Source: Thalassiosira profunda | Taxonomy: Eukaryota > Bacillariophyta > Thalassiosirophyceae > Thalassiosirales > Thalassiosiraceae | Reading direction: 5' to 3' | Length of the DNA: 13,176 nt | Assembly: GCA_036939355.1 (NCBI GenBank) | Contig: JALLAP010000404.1 | Coordinates: forward strand, 1-13,176 | In this document: in pieces, positions 7,474 to 13,176 of the stretch | How the letters are laid out: each line of letters opens with the position of its first letter | How positions within the stretch are numbered: the first letter of the stretch is position 1 | Position numbers and translations under genes: made by a program | Notes under the pieces: generated by a model | Told to the model about the DNA's origin: nothing | The model's input: the letters and a program-made list of their open reading frames with translations, nothing else | Database searches by the model: none

Positions 7474-10400
7474 ATGGGAGGCTCGCTATCCACCGTCCGG
7501 TGGACCCCCATGGGCCCCCTCCCCTCGGAACGGCACCCGCTGCGCAAGTCGAAATCGCATCCTCCCACGAGCCCGTCCAGCTCAACCACCAATTTAAGTT
7601 CTGACGATGAATTTGGTGGAGAATATGGGAACGATGACGAGTTTGGAGAGCATGGGGGGCATGGGCATGGGCACGCGGGCACCTCGGGGATACTGATGGG
7701 GGCCAACGCTCCCCCGCTGTACGACGCGTGCTTGGTGGGGCGGTGGGACGAGGCGCTGGCCATCTGCGGAGGCGGGGAGGCTTCACCGGAGGGGGGCGAC
7801 GACAGCCCTGCGACTGCCACTACTAAAGGCCCGACGAGAGACGATGCCGGGGGGAGCGCCAACGACGACGCCGCAAACGGCAGCATCGCGTCCAACCACC
7901 CCTGCCTCCAAACCCGGTACGCCGACCGACGGCGGAACACCCCCCTCCACCTCGCGTGCCGCCGCCAGCCGCCCCCGAGTGTGGTACGGGCGATCTTGAA
8001 CTGCAGCCCGACCGGGGCGGCGAGCCGTCGGACCGCCGACGGATTGACCCCGCTGCATTTTGCCGCGTACTGCGGGGCCGGCGAGGAGGTGGTGGAAATG
8101 CTGGTCGACCGAATGGCGGACGATGCGGCGGTGGGACGTGCGGCGAAATCGACGTCCGCAATGACGCTGGAGGAGAACGATGAGACCGAAAACGAAACGG
8201 GCGGGGAGCATGCCGGCAAAAAGGACGGCGGGGAGCGCCCGCCCTCGCCGTCGGAAGGAGCCCCCGCCGATCCTCCCCCAACGCGCCTCCTGGACCGGCG
8301 ACGCCGCACCCCCCTCCACTGCGCCCTCTCCGGATTCCGCACCTTCCTCCGCCCGGCGGTCGTCCGAACATTGCTCGCGGTGGATCCCGCCGCGGCCGCG
8401 CTGGGGGACGAGCGGGGCCGCACCCCCCTCAGCTTATTGTTCGACGATTACGCCGAGGAGGTGGTGGAGGCGCTCGAGGAGGACGTCAGTCCGAGCATGG
8501 TGCGGGGAAGAATTAAGGAGGGAGGGGAGTTGAACGAATGCTGGGCGCTGCTGGAATTGTTGTTAAGGGCGGCATATCAGGGCGACGTTCCCAAAGGGGA
8601 GGGCAAGTCCGTTCCGGAGCGGGGGAGGCATGGGAGCATTGGCGAGAGGAACGAGGAGGGCCCCGCGCCGCAAGCGAGATTGGAGGCGCGCGAGTCAGAA
8701 ACTTTTTCGATCGTCCACGCGGCGGCGGGGGTGCGGGAGTGCCCCGCCGCGCTCGCTCAGCTAGTGCTCAAGTGCACGCGCCCCGACGCTGCAGACGACT
8801 TCCGCCCGTCCATCGCCGAGGACGCGGTGAGCGGCATTGGTGGAGGGAACGAAATCGACCCCCTCCGCCAACCGGACGAGACCGGGCGCCTTCCCCTCCA
8901 TATTGCCTTGTGCGCCCACCCCACCGACGGAGGCGGCGCGATCCAACCCTCCGTCTGGCCCGCGGCCCATGATGCCCCGCGTTCCACGGGCAAGGCGGCC
9001 CGGCGGAGCTCCCTGGACAGCGTCCAGTCGGACGCGGCGTCGATGATTACTCATCCCGATCGCGGACGGAGCGCCGGGCGACGCCACAGCGATGGTACTG
9101 ACGGGCGGGTCTACAACCCCCGCTTTGGAAGGAGCCCCTCCCGCGACTCCGTGGCGTACTCGCATTCGCAGACTGCGGGTTGGGCGCCATCGAGCGCGAC
9201 TCAGTCAGAGAGGGGGCCAACGCCGCCACATTCCATGGTCCGCGACGTCCTGGCGCTCTACCCCGCGGCCGCCGCCACAGTCGACCCCCGCACGGGCCAG
9301 CTGCCCATTGTACTGGCGGTCGAGCGCGGCCACTCGTGGGACTCCGCCGCGGGCCCCCTCCTCGACGCGTACCCCGCGCCGTTCGGCGGGAACGGCGACG
9401 GGGGCATGGCCTTGCCGGACGGCAGTGCGGCGGCCGCGGCGCACAGAAAGGCCCTGGAGGGGGCGCTGCTCCGCGCGACGGGCAGTGGGGAACCGCACGT
9501 GCGAGGGGAAGCTGCGCTGACAGCCGGCGAATTGGCGCGGTGGGGGGGATTTTGGGGGGCGAAGGAGAGCTTGGATGACCTGGTGGAGGGGTGGCTGGGG
9601 CGCCTCCGCCGGGAGACGCTGGCGACGCCAACGAAGGAAGATTTGCCACAGGACATGGTCGTCGTGGGTCCCGGGGCCAATCTCGAAGTCGAGTGGCGGC
9701 GGACCCAAGCCGCGCACCTGGCGGCCGTGGCCGAGGTGGTGGCGCACGCGCGGCCGGGGGCGGTGTCCGACCGGGCCGCCCGGTCGTGCTTGGCCGCGGG
9801 CCGAGAATGCCTCTTTAGCAATGACGGCAGCGTAAGGGAGGCCGGCCGCGTAAGGGAGGCCGCCGCGCGGGTGCTGGGGAATACGTTGGATTCGATAGGC
9901 GACGCCGACGATGCGTGCAACGTCATGCGAGAACTGGCGCTGAACATCGCCGACGAGGAGGGCAGCGCGTGCGGATCGGTCAAGTCCGTCAAGGTGGGCC
10001 GGGGCGAACATAGGAGGGAGGACCTCGCGTCCAAGCACGGCCGGCTGGCGGCGTGCCGCGCCATCCTCGCGACGCGGTGGGGAACGCACCTCCTGGAGGT
10101 AGCGGACATTAATGATGCCACGCGGACTCTGATACATCGGCGCGTCAAGGACCGGAGCCCGGAGGTACGCGCGGCGGCCTACGCGGCCGTGGGCCCCCTG
10201 CTCGGCCGCGGCCCGGCGTCGACGCTGAAGGACCTGCGGGGCGACGTCCTCAAGGGCACGCGGGCCTCCGAGCTGGCCGAGGTGCAGGTGTCTCTCGCGC
10301 AAGGCCTCACTTTTGCCTCTCGCGCGGCGCCGGAGTTGTTCTTGTGCCGCGCCGGCATGCCCATTCTGGACGGGGCATTGATGCTCGCCATGTCCAGGTC

Positions 10401-10680
10401 GACGGCCCGTCTGGACGTGCGGAGGGCCTTCCGGATCTTCTTGTGGGCGGCACTGCAGATGGGACGGAACGACAGCGGCGAGGAGGCGACGGACGACGAG
10501 GAATCGACGAGGGCAGGCAGCCGAGCGGACGAGGGAACGCCTGGCGCGCTGTCGCCCGGGCTGGAGAAGTACATGGGTCTCGCGGAGGGGGAGAACGGGC
10601 AGATCATGCTCAAGTTCGTCGCGGGCGTGCGGGCCAAGATGGACGACCTGGCCGACGGCAGCGGCAGCCTGTGTCGATAG
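7474..10680 (+). CDS. Ankyrin-repeat protein with GCN1-like C-terminal HEAT region and predicted N-myristoylation
   Basis: This is a 1068-residue protein in one exon; the ATG at 7474 has G at -3 and +4. The N-terminus MGGSLS fits the N-myristoylation pattern (Gly2, Ser6), suggesting membrane tethering. A Ser/Asp/Gly/His-rich linker follows. Ankyrin-type repeats appear at about 152-185 (NTPLHLACRR), 187-215 (LTPLHFAAYCG), 274-310 (RTPLHCALSG), 311-336 (RTPLSLLFDD), 468-485 (GRLPLHIALC) and 588-640 (LYPAAAATVDPRTGQLPIVL), split by long disordered inserts. From about 715 to 1000 the protein is helical and HEAT-like (VREAAARVLG; VKDRSPEVRAAAYAAVGPLL). The order KHGR..., VRAAAYAAVG, VQVSLAQGLTFA, DVRRAFRIFLWAA follows the C-terminal part of GCN1, the ribosome-bound activator of GCN2 kinase. 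That likeness is by eye and less certain than the ankyrins. The role is unknown; a scaffold is likely. Confidence 0.85.
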   Translation: MGGSLSTVRWTPMGPLPSERHPLRKSKSHPPTSPSSSTTNLSSDDEFGGEYGNDDEFGEHGGHGHGHAGTSGILMGANAPPLYDACLVGRWDEALAICGGGEASPEGGDDSPATATTKGPTRDDAGGSANDDAANGSIASNHPCLQTRYADRRRNTPLHLACRRQPPPSVVRAILNCSPTGAASRRTADGLTPLHFAAYCGAGEEVVEMLVDRMADDAAVGRAAKSTSAMTLEENDETENETGGEHAGKKDGGERPPSPSEGAPADPPPTRLLDRRRRTPLHCALSGFRTFLRPAVVRTLLAVDPAAAALGDERGRTPLSLLFDDYAEEVVEALEEDVSPSMVRGRIKEGGELNECWALLELLLRAAYQGDVPKGEGKSVPERGRHGSIGERNEEGPAPQARLEARESETFSIVHAAAGVRECPAALAQLVLKCTRPDAADDFRPSIAEDAVSGIGGGNEIDPLRQPDETGRLPLHIALCAHPTDGGGAIQPSVWPAAHDAPRSTGKAARRSSLDSVQSDAASMITHPDRGRSAGRRHSDGTDGRVYNPRFGRSPSRDSVAYSHSQTAGWAPSSATQSERGPTPPHSMVRDVLALYPAAAATVDPRTGQLPIVLAVERGHSWDSAAGPLLDAYPAPFGGNGDGGMALPDGSAAAAAHRKALEGALLRATGSGEPHVRGEAALTAGELARWGGFWGAKESLDDLVEGWLGRLRRETLATPTKEDLPQDMVVVGPGANLEVEWRRTQAAHLAAVAEVVAHARPGAVSDRAARSCLAAGRECLFSNDGSVREAGRVREAAARVLGNTLDSIGDADDACNVMRELALNIADEEGSACGSVKSVKVGRGEHRREDLASKHGRLAACRAILATRWGTHLLEVADINDATRTLIHRRVKDRSPEVRAAAYAAVGPLLGRGPASTLKDLRGDVLKGTRASELAEVQVSLAQGLTFASRAAPELFLCRAGMPILDGALMLAMSRSTARLDVRRAFRIFLWAALQMGRNDSGEEATDDEESTRAGSRADEGTPGALSPGLEKYMGLAEGENGQIMLKFVAGVRAKMDDLADGSGSLCR
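9831..9866 (+). repeat. 18-bp direct duplication inside the HEAT-like region
   Basis: CGTAAGGGAGGC starts at 9831 and again at 9849, giving the consecutive hexapeptides VREAGR and VREAAA. The period is a multiple of three, so the frame is kept. It adds about 1.5 helical turns to a HEAT helix. Confidence 0.8.
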
Positions 10681-10781
10681 CAGCATAGGGATGTAGGGTT
10701 TTGGATGCATTAGGATGTAGATATATCGTTGCCTGTTCTCTCAAGAATCCACGCTGCGAAGAGTGTACGCTGTTTGATGCA
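10681..10781. other. Short convergent 3' intergenic region
   Basis: About 100 bp separate the stop codons of two convergent genes, so their 3' UTRs probably overlap. It is T/A-richer than the flanking genes (GGATGTAGATATATCG), as expected for 3'-end processing signals, but I see no unambiguous polyadenylation hexamer. Confidence 0.5.
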
Positions 10782-12875
10782 TCACGCAGGCTCATCGCCA
10801 CAAGACAGATCGTACACGTTCACCGCACCGAAGTCATTCTGTTCGGAGGCCACCGAGAGGAGTATCGTGGGACGTGAGGTTGGGAAACTGCCGGACACTG
10901 CCGCACTGTCGTGCTTGGTCCTTTCTTTCCACACTCCGTCTTCGTAGGAAAACAAGTACGAGCTGTCGTCGACGGGATCGGAAACCAGCACGTCAGCGCC
11001 GTCCCCGTCGAGCCGAAATCCAAACGCGCGGTTGCTTCCCGGCGTGGCATCGGAGGCGACGAGCTCGGACACCTTCTGATATCGGCCGAAGGGCGTCTCC
11101 TGAAAGACGTGCACCACGTTGAGTCCGGGGGCGCCCACCAACACAAAGTCGTCCAAGAGAGCGATCTGCGGCGAGTTGCTGGGAGTGGATTGTTCTCCTT
11201 CTGGAGCGGAGAGCCGGTCCACCTCTTCGTACATTCCGTCAGCGCCTCTCTTGTACATGTAAACCACTCCCTTCTGTTCTTCGATGAAATCGGAAGGCGC
11301 CTTCACCGCGAGTAATCTGTCGCTGAGGGCGACTGTCTGCCCAAGTCCGCCATTGCGGAACTGAGACCTCCACTCATTGGGCGTTTCCTTCAGAGAGTGC
11401 GTGAGGTCGAGCATTCCGTCGAAGAGCATCCAATAACACCATAATGAGCATACCTTTTGCGTCTCGACAAAGCTATCCTCGTTTGGTAATCTGGTGAACA
11501 CGAAGACATTCCCCCGAGTGCTCCTTCATGCAAAGGACAGAACGAATATTGCAATGAGAGGTATCCAATCAATTGCGGCGTTCAGAGGTACCGGTACTTA
11601 CCCAATGGCAATGGCGCATTCACACTCGGCAATGTCCACCGAGGTGCCAAACGCCGAATCCCGCTCGGCGTCTTCGGGCAGCAGCATTTGCTGCAAGTAC
11701 CACGCCCCGTCAAGGCCCTTCGCAAACACGTATGCGGCCCCTCGGCCTCCCCCGGCCCCGGGAGATCCCACCACAATCGTCTCTCCACTAATGGCCAGAT
11801 CCCATCCAAATTTGTCTTCTCCATCACTCGGGAGCGGGCTGAGCGCTTCCCACGCGCCGCCGCTCTTGCCCAGGGCCCAGACCACCCCCACTCCATTTTC
11901 GTCGTGCGCCGCGACCACGGCGTTGTCGCCGTCGACGTCGGCCCTTCCTCCCGTCATGTCGCTGCCGATACCATCGTCGGCGGCGCTCAAGAGCACCGTG
12001 TCTTTTAGATCGAGCTCGCACGACCGATCGACGACCAACGGAATTGGATCAAGGGTATTGTCCGATGATTCACCGTCATCTGCATTGCCATCGTCGCTGC
12101 CCCCCGAGAGTCCGACAGACAGTCCGATGATAGCGCCGATTGCCACAATGAGGGATATGAGGATGGGGATGCGATATTTCTTGTTTTGCCAACACGCCAC
12201 CTTTGGCTCAGTGGTTGGTTCCTCTGCTCTCTTGTCTCCCCCGGTATCCTGCCAGAGAAGGATTGAATGTGAGCACATATGATGTGCGCGATGCAATTGC
12301 AAAACGTGAAATAGGAGGCCACCTACCCCATCCGACGCGTTCGCCTTCATTCCCCCCTCCTCGGCCTGTTCCAACTCCGCACTTGCTTGAGGGACATCCA
12401 CCACAGGCGCAGCCTCCCGTGCAGCGGCCGCATCCACATCCTCTTCCCTATTTTGTTCCTCTGATTTGGCCTCCTTCTCCTCTGTCTGCCTTTCCTTCTC
12501 CTTCCGTTCGGCATCCGCCCCCTCCAATATTTGTTGCTCCTCCGCCAATTGTTGCTGCTCCCCTGTGTCCGCTCCGGCCTCCGCCTCGGCCTCCTCCTTC
12601 GCATCCGCCTCCTCCTCCTCCACAGCTCGCCGGGCCTCCCGTTCCCGCTGTTTCTCCGCCGCCGCCTTCGCCTCCCGCGCCTGGCGGTGCACCTCGCTCT
12701 CCCGTCGCGCCTCGGTCGACGGAACGAACGATTGCTTCATGGGAGACATGACGGTGGAGGCCCAGCCGGACCGGTAGAGGGTGGGGGCCGGGTTCGCATC
12801 GGCCGCAGTCGGCGCGCCCTCCTCCCCTAGAGGCCGCGATTGCGGCGGCGGCGCTTCGTCGTCGGCGGTGGGCAT
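10782..12875 (-). CDS. Type II membrane protein with extracellular seven-bladed FG-GAP/beta-propeller
   Basis: I model exons at 12875-12327, 12248-11602, 11523-11454 and 11387-10782, giving 623 residues. The start is the first ATG (12875, A at -3). Residues 1-183 are acidic, Glu/Ala/Gln-rich and coiled-coil-like. Residues about 210-230 (IPILISLIVAIGAIIGLSVG) form a single membrane span after a basic KKYR, so the C-terminal part should lie outside or in a lumen. Seven FG-GAP-type blades follow: hallmarks are DKFGWDLAISGETIVVGSP, AFGTSVDIA, GLGQTVALSDRLLAVKAP, QIALLDDFVLVGAP and FGFRLDGDGADVLVSD, each ending in a VYVF-like strand. DVDGDNAVV and LDGDGADVLV resemble the calcium loops of integrin-alpha propellers. 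Cys260 precedes blade 1 and Cys618 follows blade 7. Such anchored FG-GAP proteins are frequent in diatoms. An adhesion or surface role is inferred. The 3' end faces the ankyrin gene. Confidence 0.8.
11388..11453 (-). other. Probable intron 3 (66 nt) of the FG-GAP gene, 3n and stop-free
   Basis: The donor is AAAG|GTATGC and the acceptor CTCTCTGAAG. It falls between propeller blades 3 and 4, in phase 0. If retained it would insert 22 residues with an unusual Trp/Cys-rich stretch (VCSLWCYWMLFDG). An alternative acceptor GGTCTCAG at 11361 would also keep frame but would remove nine residues of blade 4. Confidence 0.55.
11524..11601 (-). other. Intron 2 (78 nt) of the FG-GAP gene with tandem acceptor
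   Basis: The donor is a perfect GTAAGT at 11601 and the acceptor is AAG at 11526-11524. Unspliced, the frame meets TAA at once. The next triplet is GAG, so AAGGAG forms a NAGNAG tandem acceptor; both choices keep frame and differ by one Ser. Confidence 0.85.
12249..12326 (-). other. Probable intron 1 (78 nt) of the FG-GAP gene, 3n and stop-free
   Basis: The donor is GTAGGT and the acceptor CTTCTCTGGCAG, in phase 0. It lies just before the membrane-span exon. It contains no stop in frame, so retention would add 26 residues (including HRAHHMCSHS) that look unlike the acidic flanks, which is why I favour splicing. Confidence 0.65.
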
Positions 12876-13176
12876 GTTGCGCGAGGTCCGTCTCGTCCCG
12901 GCTGGTGGAATTGCAATTCGCCGCGCGTCCGTCGGCTGGGAGCTTGAGCGCCGGGTGCGGGTGTGGGCTCTCTCTCGTGCGGTAAAGGATCTTTTCCCGT
13001 GGATCTTCAATGAGGCAAATCCGCCCGCCGCAAGTACTAATTCCTACGTACATTTCTACATTACTCCGCTGGTTTTGCACTCTCCTGTCTCCTGCGGTCG
13101 GTGCATGCACCTCGTAGCCCCCTGCCCGCGTCCGTCGATCAGCCGTGGACCTCGCGCCCGAGGTGCCGGAACGCTC
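12876..13176 (-). promoter_or_regulatory. Upstream region of the FG-GAP gene (leader/promoter)
   Basis: These 300 bp before the ATG hold no recognised gene. The frame is open upstream of the ATG only from a TTG. On the transcript strand there is an ATG followed directly by TAG (13061-13056) and an ATG at 13053 whose frame overlaps the main start. Whether they are transcribed depends on a start site I cannot place. An A/T-richer stretch lies around 13013-13080. Confidence 0.4.

Noticed and set aside
6924..7604. 226-codon plus-strand open frame before the ankyrin gene
   Set aside because: It begins at TTG, runs out of frame into the ankyrin gene, is Arg/Gly/Ser-rich and has no family; it may only reflect the leader.
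9205..10710. 501-codon minus-strand open frame opposite the ankyrin/HEAT gene
   Set aside because: It is a shadow of a GC-rich gene: Arg/Pro/Gly-rich, no family, while the plus strand shows clear ankyrin and HEAT patterns.
12448..13110. 220-codon minus-strand frame overlapping the start of the FG-GAP gene
   Set aside because: It is in another frame from the propeller gene and becomes an Arg/Gly-rich shadow of the acidic coiled coil; only its first ATGs matter, as possible uORFs.

Overview
The window looks like nuclear DNA of a GC-rich diatom (or a close stramenopile relative), not a prokaryote. Supporting signs are short GT-AG introns of about 66-136 nt, ATG starts in eukaryotic context without Shine-Dalgarno sequences, and long disordered protein tails. 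Two gene families also fit: a membrane-anchored FG-GAP/beta-propeller protein, and an ankyrin protein with 'LYPAAA...D..G.LPI.LA' repeats. A Thalassiosira-like centric diatom is my best guess; this is inference from gene content and style.

Layout, left to right. (i) 1-596: coding-like pieces on the minus strand in more than one frame (3' end of a spliced gene or gene remains), then the leader of the next gene. (ii) 597-2846 (+): a HAS1/DDX18-derived protein that keeps only the second RecA lobe and the C-terminal extension of the helicase, with broken motifs V and VI, behind about 415 residues of disordered sequence. (iii) 5155-2942 (-), convergent with it: a secreted, extremely Lys/Gly/Asp/Arg-rich protein with 13-residue repeats and two C-terminal beta-sandwich-like domains. 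(iv) 5156-5704: divergent intergenic region with a near-perfect 14-bp-arm inverted repeat. (v) 5705-6710 (+): a two-exon gene for an unrecognised basic protein. (vi) 7474-10680 (+): a 1068-residue protein with a predicted N-myristoylation site, ankyrin repeats and a HEAT-like C-terminus resembling the C-terminal part of GCN1. (vii) 12875-10782 (-), convergent with it: a four-exon gene for a type II membrane protein whose outer part reads as a seven-bladed FG-GAP propeller.

The genes do not form an operon or an obvious pathway; this is an ordinary compact eukaryotic arrangement of convergent and divergent neighbours. Two proteins (iii and vii) point to the cell surface or wall, one (ii) to the nucleolus, and one (vi) to a membrane-tethered adaptor. 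I see no CRISPR array, tRNA, rRNA or transposon. The points most worth following are the helicase-dead HAS1 derivative, the ankyrin-GCN1-like architecture, the silaffin-like wall-protein candidate, and the two stop-free 3n introns in the last gene.
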